Assembly (NCBI GenBank): GCA_001584585.1
Contig: LSYV01000006.1
Span: 3,125,061 to 3,174,161, forward strand
DNA: 49,101 bases
Origin: Gonium pectorale
Taxonomy: Eukaryota > Chlorophyta > Chlorophyceae > Chlamydomonadales > Volvocaceae
Reading direction: 5' to 3'
In this document: positions 34,910 through 46,855 of the stretch, one piece after another
How positions within the stretch are numbered: position 1 is the first letter of the stretch
How the letters are laid out: every line of letters starts with the position of its first letter
The notes under the pieces: model-generated
Seen by the model: only the letters and a program-made list of their open reading frames with translations
What the model was told of the DNA's origin: nothing
Database searches by the model: none
Program-made: the position numbers and the translations under genes

Positions 34910-37900
34910 TCACGCCAGCACGGCCTCGCGCACGCCGTTGGTCGCCTTGCCGTGCAGCGCCCCCGACTGGCGCGCCAGCTCGCAGAACAGCGCCACCGAC
35001 GACTCGGGGGTGCCCTGAGGCAAGGCGGACGTCAGGCCGGGTCAGGGCGGCGCGGATGGCGAGGGGGTGCACAGGACTGTACAAAGAACAAGCTGCGGTT
35101 GGCGACATCGCGTAAAATGCTGCCAAGGCGCCCCGAAGTGCAAACGACAACAGTCACGTTTCACTCGTTGAGCCCGCGTTCCTACGAACATGCAAAGGCA
35201 TCTCCCACTCCCTCACTCCCCTCCTCGTGCTCTCCCCAGCTCACCTGCACAACTCCGTGCCCCACGTTGAGGATGTGCCCCCGGGGCCCGGCGGCCCGCA
35301 AGCAGCGCTCCACCTCGGCCTGGATGCGCTCCTCGGGGCCGAAGAGCACCATGGGGTCCACGTTGCCCTAGGAGCGGGAGGAGGGTAGGCAAGCGGGGCG
35401 GAGTGGGGAGAAGGGAGGGCGTTGGCGGAGGCGCATATGGACTTGAGTGGAGGTTGGGCACCAAAATGAAGCCGAACCGGCGGAGCGCAAAGCCTCACGG
35501 CATGAGGGAATTTGGATGCCCCTGCACACGGCCGTACTTGCGTGTCTTCTTCCCACCCGCCAAGGGCCCGACAGAAGCGCCCCGGCGCAGCGCAGTGGAG
35601 CGGGGCCTTAGCGCTTCCTAGCACCCCGCATGCTCACTGGTGCTATAGAACCATCCGCTGAAGACGACAGCATGAAGGCTGCTCGGTCGCAGCCTGCTGG
35701 CGTCCACCCCGTTCGCCCGCGGCTTGGCCCAGAGCCCCTTGCGTCCCTTCCTCTTTCCGCACCTTCCCCCTTGACGCCCACTCACCCTGCCCGCCCGCTG
35801 CCAGCGGCACGCCTCTTTCGCCGGCTCGGCGCCCCGCCGTTCTCACCGCCCCGCTCACCTGCACCTTGACCCCCTGGCCCAGCGTGGCCCGCGCGTCCTT
35901 CATGTCCACCGCCCAGTCCAGCCCCACCACGTCCGCAGCCGTGTCCCGCATCAGCTCCAGCTTGCCTGCGGGGCCAAGGCAGGAGGGGGTAGGGGCGGCG
36001 GGGCAGCGAGGGCCAGGCAGCAGTCGGTAACCCTTGGGACCGCGATGAGCCGCTGGCGGGTACGAGGTCCACCGAGGGGCCAGGGAGGTAAGTGCGCTGC
36101 GGCTCCCCGGGTCCGCCATGTCAGTCGTCCCCCCTCCACAGCAGATCGGGCGCCACGAGCGCAGCAGTGCCAGTGGCGCCCTTCCCCGCCCGCTTCCCAG
36201 GAGTCCGAAGACCCCAAAGAGCCATGGCATGGCGTCCCCCCCCTCACTTTGCTGCTGTCGACGCCTCCTACAGTGCCGCCGCCGCTGCTGCTGTTCCCTG
36301 CTCCTCCCGCTGCGCCGCCCCGCCCTGCCTGCTCACCGGTGCCCCCATTGGCGTGCAGGATGACGGGCACGTGCGGGTACTTGGCCTTGAGCGCCCGCGT
36401 GATGCGCTCCGCGTACGGCAGGCTGAACTCGGCAAACTGGGCCGGGGACAGGTGGTGCGCCCAGCTGTCGAACAGCTGGATCACCTGCGGGGGCAACCGG
36501 GGTCGCCGGGAGGGACGAGTACATAGGCGGGCGGTCAGGGGCGGTTCGCGGCCACGATTTCAGAATGCCGTTCGCAGGGACACGGCGAGGGGGGCGCAAA
36601 GGGGGCTGCGCATGACAGCACAAGGGGACCACTGAACAAGGACATGAGGAGGTTCCCATTCTTGTCCCATCCCCACCGCTCGGGGCGCAGAGCAGGTCTC
36701 CCCGGCCGGCCCTGGCTCCGACCCGAACCATCTGCGCCTCCCCCCTCCCCCGCTACGGCCCGCCCACCTGCGCCCCGCTCTCAATCTGGTAGCCCGCGTA
36801 GACGATGAGCTGCTCCGTGAGGAAGTCCAGGAACGAGTGCAGCAGGGCGGGGTTGTGGAACATGATTTTCTGCAGAGGGCGGGGTTCAGGGGACGGGGAC
36901 CGGGAAGCGTAAGCTTCAGCAGGGACACGTGAAGACAAGCGAGTAGTGCACTGGCATGCCAGCTGCTGACACACCGGATCAAGCGTCGCATCCCGCAGCC
37001 GCGGAACCCCGGCCCTCCTCCTGCAACGGGTGGACCCATGACGTTGCTTCACTGCGTTGCTTCCCTCGCCTCCCTCCCCTCCTCTTGCCCCTCCCGCTGT
37101 CCCCTCTCTCCCAAGCTCCTCCACCTCCCGCCCTCCCCTGCCCTCCTCCCGCTGCGCGCACCTTGGTCTCCTTGCAGTCCTTGTCCGCCTTGCCCTCCAT
37201 GGCGTACGCCGCCAGCGTCCAGGGCGTGCCGATGAAGCCCAGCAGCGTCACGCCCGCAGAGTCGGCCTCCTTGCGCAGAGTGGACAGGATGGTGCTGATG
37301 AAGGGCAGCCGCGAGGCGGGGTCGGACAGCGGGCTGAGGGGAAGGAGGGACAGGGATGGGAAGCGGATCGGTCAGGGGCGTAGGGAGCGGGTGAGAAGCA
37401 ACCCAAGGCAAACCGTACAGCCCACATAGCACCTGGCCGAACTATCCACTCCTCCGCTTACCAACCCCGTTGCATCCCCTTTCCATCGCACAACCCACGG
37501 CAGCCCCCACCCCTCCCCGCGCCCTCGACCCGATGCTCACACGAGCTGCTTGAGGTGCTCAGTGGAGCGCACGGGGTTGGAGATCACGGGCCCCTTGCCC
37601 TTGACCATGTCGAACTCAACGCCCATGCCGGGCAGCGGCGTGAGGATGTCGGAGAAGAAGATGATGCCGTCGGGCCGGAAGGCATGCAGCGGCTGCATCG
37701 ACAGCTCGATGGCAATGTCGGGCGTCTCGGAGCGCATGCGGAATGGGTACTTGTCGGAGAATCTGACGACAGGGGGCGGGGCGGCGGGGCATTAGGTGGG
37801 GTGAGGCGGGCAAAAGTGGATGGAAGGGGCGTCAGCAACAACAGTGGGCGCGAAGAGCGGATTCGATGGCGAGCACATACCGGTCTACGGCGCGTATGGC

Positions 37901-38513
37901 AATCTCCGGCCGGGATTACGGAAACTGGGGAACGAGGACTTGGCGGCATGATGTGCGGCATGCGCATGCGGCATGTAGCTGGGTGCCATGCCCAAGTTGG
38001 TCTGGCCTGGGTGCGTGTCGTGATGAGCACGATGCTCTGAGAGGCGCAGGTTCGAGCAGACGGGGTGGCTTCCCAGGGACGTGCCAGCTTGTGTCCTCCA
38101 CGACTTGCGCCACCTGGCCCAAACCAGCGCGATCCCCTGGGTTCAAGCGAGGCACCGCAACCCAAGAACCCTTCCCCCCCTGCAGACTTACTGCCTGAAC
38201 GCGGCCATGTACCGGCCCGCTTGGCGCATGAGCCACACTGGTGTCCGCTCGGCATCTGGGCACGAGGCAAGTGAACACCAGTGCGCATGTTTAGGCGTAA
38301 TGCATCACGAGAGGTAGGAGATCCAGCTGGCCCGCGCCGGTCGGCGAGCATATCTTTTCAGGACTCGCCTTCGCCACGCGCCACCCGCAGCAGGAGTGGA
38401 TCCTGGCCACCAGCAGCACGGACAGCGACCGAGCAGGGCCGCGAGCGTGGGGGCACCTGCCCTTGCTTGAAGGGCTGGCTGCACCGCGACTTGTGCATCA
38501 CGCTATGCTGCAT
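34910..38513 (-). CDS. UROD: Uroporphyrinogen decarboxylase (heme/chlorophyll pathway)
   Basis: Nine exons are certain: 38402-38369, 38255-38192, 37762-37541, 37333-37162, 36869-36768, 36484-36337, 35965-35859, 35367-35245 and 35014-34910 (TGA), 358 residues. Family blocks are all present: [12 protein letters not shown] (substrate loop), [16 protein letters not shown] with its conserved aspartate, [52 protein letters not shown] and LNVGHGV. The enzyme removes four acetate carboxyls from uroporphyrinogen III, giving coproporphyrinogen III; in algae it acts in the plastid. The intron after 38369 has a GC donor (GAAG|GCGAGT); with GT at the next site the frame breaks. A first exon at 38513-38457 ([14 protein letters not shown]) joins in phase across a 54-nt intron but gives a short presequence, so the true start is uncertain. 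The gene is divergent from kinesin-9. Confidence 0.96.
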
Positions 38514-38875
38514 GTTTACTGAAGCGAAATTACTAAATGAGAAGCAAAACGAATGGCCGGTTGCTGGGAGTCAGGCAACGCGCACGGATCCTGGCGGTAA
38601 AATGTACTTGCAAGAAGTGCACTGTAACACTACTCTTGCGGACCGAAATGGGGCTGGGTGTGCACAATCTACTAAAGTCGTAAGCTCGTCCCACGTATGT
38701 CGCAATGAATGCCGAATGCTGCTGGCTATGGCTGCACGTTCCTTGTACATATATGTTGCGAAGAACCAATCGAAAACCAACTTTTTGGCACGTTCCCGGG
38801 ACTTGGAAGCGGGTTAGGGTACCCACGAACAGCAACCTTGTTCAGGCTTCAATAGGTCACTACATCGATTAAGCG
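38514..38875. promoter_or_regulatory. Shared upstream region of UROD (-) and kinesin-9 (+)
   Basis: About 360 bp separate the candidate UROD start from the kinesin ATG (474 bp if UROD is counted from its first certain exon). A self-complementary TATA-like ACATATATGT lies at 38747-38756, about 120 bp before the kinesin ATG and about 235 bp from the UROD ATG, so it can be read in both directions. Bidirectional use is inferred from position only. Confidence 0.45.
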
Positions 38876-41800
38876 ATGGTGAAGACGGCCGTCAAGGTTG
38901 TTGTCAGGACGCGGCCTACAGCAACCAGTGCCTCTGGCATCAAGTAAGGCATGCTGCCATTCATTTGATTATCATTAATGTCGGATCAGGGGCGGCATGG
39001 GCGTCGATGCGTGCCCGTCCTAGCGCATGTTGCAGTCGACATGTGGGAACGCGAGCAATCTGGCCAATCGGGTTTGGTCATGCATGTGGCCTCGAGGTCT
39101 TGGGAGAGAGGGATGAAGCATCCCCTTGCACGAGTATGTGCTCCGTCGGGCGGTCCTCAGGATTGGCGGTGATGGCAACACCGTGTCGGTCAACGTGCCT
39201 AAGGACCAGGCAGCAGGTCCCATCAACAACCAGCAGGAGAACTTCTCATTCAAGGTACTTGGCTCGACAGGGGGGCGGGGAGCTGTTGCCGGCGGCCCGG
39301 CATGCCAGGGTTACGGGTTAAAGCGTGGGATAATCGAATGCCCCTCTCTCCTCGCGGCACGGTCGCGGGCGACGGTCATGGTGCCATACATTTGGGCAGA
39401 GATCCCCACCATCAGCAAGCGACGAGGTCCCCGCAAAGCTGTACCTCTGGTGCTGTGGCAGTTTGCGGAGTTCCTCCCCGGCACTCATAGCAGGTCCTTG
39501 CAGGCGGCGTTTTGCGCCCTGCGCACTGCCTGCCGCACGTATGGTTCACCATGGCCCCCGACCCTTCGCCGCCCATCCGGTCTCTCGGTCAAGCACACAC
39601 CGCCGCCCCTCTCCTACCTCGTTCTCCCCTCTGGCACCCACACCCTCCTCGCGCTCAGTTTGATGGCGTGCTGGAGAATGTGAGCCAGGACGCGGTGTAC
39701 ACGTCCGTGGCGCACGAGGTGGTGGACGGCCTCATGGCCGGATACAACGGCACCATCTTCTGCTACGGACAGGTGGCTGCCTGGAGGCGGGGCCGGGGTG
39801 CAGCGGGGCGGAGGCGGGCTGGGGGCGGGCCTGAGCGTTGCGGAAGAGGAAGCAGAGGTGGAGATGTGGGCGGAGGTGCATGCCAAGGTGCTCGGGGAGC
39901 ACCCCCGCCCGTCACACACTTGGCGCTGGTGGGGGCGCCTGCTTCGGGCCGCAGGTCCGTGGAGCGCCCCGGACCTGGCCGGCTGTGGCTATTAGTCAGC
40001 CACAAGAGTACAGTTCATCGAGGCTTTTGCGCAAACTGCCCACAAATGACCCATGTCACGCTTCTGAACCCGCCCGGTGGATGGGTATGCGCCCTAGTTT
40101 CCGCCATCGCGAGTGGTGCACCTCTCACCCGCCCTCAACCCACTCCTGCAACCCCGCATGCCAGACGGGGGCAGGCAAGACGTTCACCATGTCTGGCGGC
40201 GGCGCTGCGTACGCGCATCGAGGCCTCATCCCGCGCGCGCTGCACCATGTGTTCAAGGAGGTGGACATGCGGGTGGACAAGATGTACACCGTGCACGTGA
40301 GGGCGGGGGGGGGGGCGGGGGCCGGGAGGTGTGCGGGGGAACAGTGGGGGCGAAGTGGCAGCTGAAGCCTGATGGCCCAGGGCGCTGAGTACGGTGATAT
40401 GGCCGCAGACTCGGATAGATGATCGCACCTCTTTCCGCATCGGCTCAGGCAGGGAATGGTCTGTCGTGTCAGGGATGCAAGGTGTAAGTGCACCGCGTTG
40501 CACCGTGTAGCGCGTAGGCAGTGCCTTGGCCGCTGCTCTCGTCTCGTGCCCACGAACTGGAAGGCTCGCCTCACGACCCTTTCCGGCCACCCACACAACC
40601 CGCAGGTGTCCTACCTCGAAATCTACAACGAGCAAATGTACGACCTGTTGGGCGAGTCGCCAGGCACCAGCGACTCCCTGGCGGTGCTAGAGGACGCCAA
40701 CAACAACACATACGTGAGAGATGGGGCCCCTGAGCAGGCGGCATGGAGCGGGACGGGTGGCGGGCCAGCAGCGGGAAGGGGGACTTACGTGCGTGGGGCG
40801 GGGCGGGGCGGACCGGAGAGGCGTGAGGTCGAGTTGCCGGGCGGCACGGCGGCTGCCACGGCGCATGGGATGCTGCCAGGGGGGCCGCGAAGGAGAGCTG
40901 GTTCGGCGTCGGAGAAGCGCCGAAGGTCTGCAGGCCAGCCGCACAAGCGCCCCATTTGGACAGAAACCGCAAGCACGGGGGCGGCCTCTGCTAGTTCAGC
41001 TCGGGAGCGGTGCGTTGCATTGAGCGCCGCTGCACCCCTAATGGCCCCGTCTTCCACCTGGATTTGGGCAGCCGTCGTAGCCCGGGTACCGCAAGCAGGC
41101 GACCTGCCCGCCCGCCCCTCGGCCCCCAGGTCCGCGGCCTGACCAAGGTGCCGGTCCGCAGCGAGGAAGAGGCACTGGCGCAGTTCTTCCTTGGCGAGCA
41201 GGGCCGCACCAACGCCGGCCACGTGCTCAACGCGGAGAGCAGCCGCTCGCACACTGTCTTCACCGTGCACGTCGAGGTGGGCGGGGCACCGGCTGGGGGT
41301 GATGGTAGCGGCGGGGGGGCCCTTCCGAGTAGCAGACTGCCAGTGGCAGCCAGGGGCCGGCTCCCTGAGCAAGGGGCATATCCCGTTGTTTTCGTGGCCA
41401 ACGAACCCAAAGTATTGGGCTGCCCCGGCGTACGGAGGGCATGGCCGTGGTACCTGGATGCCGGTCCCTGCGGTCGCGTCCATGAACAGAAATTGGCCGC
41501 CAGCACGTCGTTGGCGGTGACTGGCCGTGGGGCCAATACCCTTAACGCTGACAGGCGGGAGACTGCGAGGGCTTGCAGCCGCCCGACACGGGACACCCAA
41601 CCTTCACGGCCGCGCTTCCGGAGCGGCCGTCATCCCTGCGGCTGCAATCCCCACCTCCATCCTCACCGGCGCCCCCCTCCTCTTGTTGCCCCAGATGCGC
41701 ACCAGCGAGGCCGCCAGCGAGCGGGCCGTGCTGTCCAAGCTCAACCTGGTGGATCTGGCGGGCAGCGAGCGGACCAAGAAGACCGGGGTCACGGGTGGGG

Positions 41801-44800
41801 AGGGCGGCTAAGCGTGCTGGGAGGAGGCCCGGGAAGGCCACATTGCACAAGGCACAGATCCCACACTCCGGCTGCGGACCCCGAAGTGGGAGGCCGGGCG
41901 CTTGTACATAAGTCCAGGCAGTGCTTTGCTGAGGCAGCAACCACAGCCACCACGAGCTGGGCATTTACCGCTCCCGCTATCGGCACGGCACGCCCACAGG
42001 CACCAGGCTCGTCCCACATCCTCTCCCTCTCACCCGCTCGCCCGTCCCTGCCCCTGACCGCCGCTCCCCGCCCCGCTCCCTCCCACCCCGCGCCTTCCCG
42101 CCCCGCAGGCCAGACGCTCAAGGAGGCCCAGTTCATTAACCGCTCTCTATCCTTCTTGGAGCAGACCGTGAACGCGCTGAGCCGCAAGGACGCCTACGTG
42201 CCGTACCGCCAGACCAAGCTGACGGCAGTGCTGCGGGATGCACTGGGCGGCAACTGCAAGACAGTCATGGTGGCCAATATCTGGGGTGAGCAAGAATGGA
42301 ATGCGAAGGCACGCGCTCTGCGGGGGGCGGCGGAAAGGGGGGCGGAGGGCTCGGGCTTGGGACGTTGGGAGGCCCTTTGGATGGGTGACCACGGGGCGCA
42401 AAGGGTAGCGCCTGTAAGAAAGGGGCGGCGGAACGCATTGTGCCACACCCAACGCCACCCCAAACGCTCCCTCCCTTACACTTCCCCCGTCCCCGGCCTG
42501 CCTCCCACCCCGGCCACAGGCGAGCCTAGTCACACCGAGGAGACGCTGAGCACTCTCCGCTTCGCGTCCCGCGTGCGCACGCTGACCACCGACCTGGCCG
42601 TCAACGAGTCCACCGACCCGGCGTTGCTACTGCGGAGGTACGAGCGGCAGATCAAGGAGCTCAAGGCGGAGCTGGCCATGCGGGACACGCTCAGGTGGGC
42701 GGAGGGGCGGGGGGGAGGTTCATGAGACGGAAGGACGGGTACGCAGGGCTGGCGAGCGCTGAGTGGCGGACGCCACTCATAGGAATTGGCTTGCGGTGTT
42801 GAGGCCACGTGGGCCGGCCATGGCGAGGAGGGCGGACGTCCGAATCACTCATCTGGACGCCCATGTCCAAATCTTGTGGTCGCGAGTGAGGAACGCACTG
42901 CGCCCTCCCCCGCACCTGCACCCGCATCCGCACCCGCACCCGCACCCGCACCCGCACCCGCACCCGCACCCGCACCCGCACCCGCACCCGCACCCGCACC
43001 TGCACCCGCACCCGCACCCGCACCCGCACCCGCACCCGCACCCGCTTGGACGTGCTTTGATCTGCTCCGCCCGGATCCCGTCGCCCCGCATGCAGCGGTC
43101 GCTCGCGCGTATCGTATGACGACCTCACGGACGACGAGCTGCGCGACCTGCACGTCACCGCGCGCCGCTTCCTGGCGGGCGAGGCGGAGCCGGAGGAGCT
43201 GCCCGCGGACAGCCTCAAGCGCGTGCGTGAGGCGTTCAAGGCGCTGCGCTCCGTACACGCAGCCATCAAGGGCGAGATGGCAGCGCAGATGAACACGCTA
43301 CGGAGGTCCACGCAGGAGGGAGAGGGAGGGGTGAGGCCCGGGCGCGGGGTCGGGGGCGAGGAGGGGCCCGAGGAGGGGACAGAGCGTGCGGGCAAAGGGG
43401 TGGTACATAGGAGCGTCCGCTGCTGTTCAGGAACCGCGAGCAAGCAGCTTGCGCGTCTCCCGCCTTTGGGCTAATGCATGGCGACAGCCGACAATTGGCA
43501 AAACCCCGTCGACCCGTTTTTGACCCCGCCTGACCCTGCTGTCTGGCGCTTTCTGCCCCAGTCGGCCGCCGCCGCTGCCCCGGGCGCCGCCGGCACGGTG
43601 GGTGACGTGGACCTGCGCTCCACGTTGGGCTTTACGGTGGGCACCGCCCCCGCCGACGCGCGCCCGCCGCCGCGCTCCGAGCACGGCGACCCGCACGGCC
43701 CCGCGTCCTCGCACCTGGGCCACCTGGGCGCGCAGCCGTCCTCGTACACCGACGTCACCAGCACCCTAGCGGACAGCGCCGGCGCGCTGGCCAGCCCATC
43801 CGGTGCCGCTGGCGCTGCCGCTGCGGGCGCTGCACGCCTGGCGGGCATCTTCTCGCTGCCTGGTGACCGCAACGCTGTGTTCCGACGGTTTAAGTCTGAG
43901 GTGGCGGAGGGGCGCGAGCTGGCCGCCGCGCTCAAGGCGGCGGCGGGCGCGCTGCGGGAGACCCGTGGGTCGATCCGGGCGCTGGGCGAGGCGGTCAACG
44001 CCGCCAAGCGCCGCATCGACCACCTCAGTGGCGAGGTGGCGGCGAGGCGGGGCGGTGCGGGCGCGGGCACGGGCGCCGACGGGGAGGTGCTCGACAACGA
44101 GACATACGCGCTTGTGCAGGTGCGGGTGCGAGTGCGGTTGCAGGGCGCTGGAGGCGTCCCTGCGAGCCTTCGTCATTTCCTGCTTTGCAGTTAAATGGAC
44201 AATGTTACAGCCTGCTGCTCCCGAGTGGGATGGATGTGAAAGCGCCTGGCCATCAGAATACTTGATCCCGAAGCCTTTGACTCCTTTCCCACGCCTCCCT
44301 TCACTCTGTGCCCGCGCCCGTTGCCCCTCCGACCCCAGGAGCTCAAGAGCCTGAAGGCCCGCTACCGGGCGGACTTCGACTCGCTCAAGGGGGCCCGCGA
44401 GGAGCTGGAGCCGCAGCTGCAGGCTGTGGCGGTGGGGCGCGCCGGCCTGCTGGAGGCGTTTGACCGCTGGGCTGCCACGCAGAGCGAAGCGACGCTCAAG
44501 AAGATGGCGGCGGTGGGTGTTGGGGAGGAGATCGGCGGGGGGATTCCTCAGTCCGTGGGCAAGCTGAACGGTGGCCATCGCGGAGGGGGGGCGGCACATC
44601 AGCCTGCTGCATGCACGGGGCGTGATCCCGTTGTGCTGTGCAGCCAGGGGGCTGTGCTACACATGCGCGGCATCTGGTGGAGAGGACATGAGGACCTGAA
44701 GGGTTACTGTTGAAATCCCCATTGCTCTCTCTCGCTCTGTAGGCCGGCCAGGGCGCGGCCGATGAAGAGGACGAGCTAGACGCCGGCGAGGCCTTTGAGC

Positions 44801-44991
44801 GCATGCAGCTGGCGCGCATCACCGAGAGGGACCCGGACTCCCTGGCCTACCACGCAGCGCTGCGGAGGACAGTGGGCCCCGCGGCGGCAGCGGCCTCACC
44901 GCGCGTGGCGGCCATGGGTGCTAAGGGCGCGGCGGCGGCGACACGGCGCATGGAAGCGACGCAGGCAGCCACGCGTAACGGCGCGCGGTGA
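38876..44991 (+). CDS. KIF9: Kinesin-9 family ciliary motor (KIF9-like)
   Basis: Thirteen exons give a complete 776-residue protein (human KIF9 has 790): 38876-38943, 39161-39254, 39659-39772, 40165-40296, 40606-40713, 41130-41276, 41695-41794, 42109-42285, 42520-42694, 43096-43330, 43562-44119, 44339-44512 and 44743-44991 (TGA). The N-terminal motor begins VKVVVRTRP. The P-loop GQTGAGKT (91-98) is split by intron 3, switch I is NAESSRSH (206-213) and switch II DLAGSE (241-246). The kinesin-9 signatures PINNQQENFSFKFDGV and YDDLTDDELRDLHVTARRFL are present, and the C-terminal coiled coil (ELKSLKARYRADFDSLKGA) with DPDSLAYHAA matches KIF9 outside the motor too. This favours the KIF9 (9A) type over KLP1 (9B). 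In the family it is an axonemal central-apparatus or flagellar motor needed for normal beating. The exon 10/11 junction is the least certain. An intron holds a hexamer repeat. Confidence 0.95.
42912..43045. repeat. GCACCC hexanucleotide microsatellite, about 22 copies
   Basis: A long run of GCACCC units with a few variants (GCACCT, GCATCC), in the kinesin-9 intron between exons 42520-42694 and 43096-43330. It ends about 50 nt before the acceptor. The minus strand carries GGG every six bases and could form G-quadruplexes. Confidence 0.97.
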
Positions 44992-45519
44992 CGACGCAGG
45001 CAGCGCCGTGGTTTTCGGGGAGGGAGAAGTTTGGGGGAGGCCCACTGAAGGGCGGGCACGTGCAACGCGACGACGTGCTTACGGTGGTGGGCAGATAGAA
45101 TGCACAGGGGCTGTGCACAGGGGGGGGGACAAAGGGAGTACTGCAGTTCGGGCGTTCCGAGATTACCCTTGGCCTGCAGAGGATACTGTGCGTAGTGAAG
45201 AGGGCGCGGTTGGTAGTTTGACACACGGTCTACACACGCCGTACATGGGTATGGCGGCATAGCGTTTGCAATTTACTGGCATGTACTCCTTTCCATACTG
45301 CAGTGTCACTCGTGGAAGCCCGGTTAGCCCGCGTGTCAGGCCCTGACATAGTTCTTACGTTCTCTTTCCTCGAGTCTTCTGACAACCAGCCTCATAATCT
45401 GGTTACTCACATAAATACGTTGTTGCCTGTGCACTAGGCGGAACAAGTTGTTCTTGTCGACTCGGCTCCGTTTTGCTGTCGAGTAGTTCAAGACATTTGC
45501 TGTCGAGAAGTCCAGTCAC
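44992..45519. other. Intergenic region, kinesin-9 3' UTR and SDHAF4 promoter
   Basis: No gene seen. An A/T-rich CATAAATA at 45410-45417, about 100 bp before the SDHAF4 ATG, is the best TATA candidate. I found no TGTAA for kinesin-9. Confidence 0.5.
45410..45417 (+). promoter_or_regulatory. TATA-like element before SDHAF4
   Basis: CATAAATA in a locally A/T-rich patch about 100 nt upstream of ATG 45520. Confidence 0.3.
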
Positions 45520-46292
45520 ATGACGCTTTCTTTTTGCTGTGCTGCGCTCTTAAGGCGCTCGGTGCTAAACCAAGCGTCGCGTCTCGGAGATGCCGCGCCC
45601 AGTGCGGTCTACACCTCAATTGGTGACGCGCTGCACCAACGTCGAATGTCATCGTCACAATCAGGCTCACCGAGCACTCCTAGCTTGCCTAAACCCGGCA
45701 TACCCGCCGGGGTTCAGCTCATCGAGGGCATGATGGAGGGCCTTCAGCACAAAACGGAGCAGGAGTTGCTTCAGCTAATACAGCGTGGGAGAGAAGCTGC
45801 CGTAAAGGCAGAGCAAGGCGGAAAGGATGCGGCAGACCACGAGGAACAGGACGACGTGGAGGTAGGCAAGCCGGTATTGCGAGCCGATGCAACACCCCTC
45901 ATGGTATCTTTCGTTGTCGTTCACGCACGATTCGTATACTATGTGCTCCTGCAGTTGGCAAACCCCAAAACAGGAGAGGTGTACGGGCCTAAAGGGGCGG
46001 AGCCAACCCGTTACGGTGAGTGCAAGCACCAGCGAATGTCCAGGTAGGATGGGAGGGTAAGACGGCCCTCTCTGCAAGGACAATACCGAAGCCCAACAGC
46101 ACACAACGGCAGACAACTAGCAACGGCGGCACGCTCATAGGGGGAAGGAGAGTTGCACCCATGGGGACACCCGGACATACAACGACCCTCATGTGCATCC
46201 GTGCTGCGGGCTTCGCCTCCTGCTACCTCACCTCGTACTGTTCTCTGGTCGCAGGGGATTGGGAGCACAAGGGCAAGTGCATCGACTTCTGA
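45520..46292 (+). CDS. SDHAF4: Succinate dehydrogenase assembly factor 4 (SDHAF4)
   Basis: Three exons, 45520-45861, 45955-46015 and 46255-46292 (TGA), give 146 residues. The C-terminal signature of the family is intact and spans exons 2-3: NPKTGEVYGPKGAEPTRYG, then DWEHKGKCIDF at the very end. In the family this small matrix protein binds flavinylated SDHA (complex II), protects it and helps its assembly with SDHB. Residues 1-25 (MTLSFCCAALLRRSVLNQASR) look like a mitochondrial presequence. The protein is longer than the human one (108 aa) because of a helical, acidic middle section (LQHKTEQELLQLIQRGRE to HEEQDDVE). The short second intron starts within the GGG glycine codon before DW. Confidence 0.92.
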
Positions 46293-46855
46293 TGCGCCGG
46301 CGGCTGGAGCGCACGCTGAGGCGACTTCGAGCCTGCAAGCCTGCGGCCTCTTGGCTTCCTACGACCGGGGTCCAGCATGTGGTTGTATTGCTGGGACAGC
46401 GGCTGGTTTTGATGCCATCTTATGGTGGACGGCTAGAAGATTGGGTGCCGTGTACTTGCACAACAGTATTGAACGGACACGCCGAGCATGACTGTCGGAA
46501 TGTATGGCTTAGGGTACCGCGTTTAGTCGTGCCGGATTTGCTCCATGGTGGCGCAGCGTATGTTATGTTGCTGCGCATTGGAATCTAGGCCCAATGGGGG
46601 AGCACTTGCCCGGCGCTGAGGCCAGGGTCTGTTTGTAGTGTGTTCAATATCTTGCCCAGCAGCAACAGGCTGAGGGGACGGCTTAACGAGGTCGTTCTGC
46701 ACGCGCCGATGGGTGTGGGCAGGTGGCGGTATGCCCCTGAGCGCGAGGTTGGGGCGAGGCGGGCGTGTCCATGCATGTCGAACTTGTACGGCATCTGGCT
46801 CCGGCTTGTCAATGACATTCCATATGTTTCTGTCTAAATTTGAAGCCATAGAAGA
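46293..46855. other. Intergenic region between SDHAF4 and the Psb27-like gene
   Basis: No gene recognised. It should contain the SDHAF4 3' UTR and the promoter of the next gene. I see no clear TATA box or TGTAA. Confidence 0.5.
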
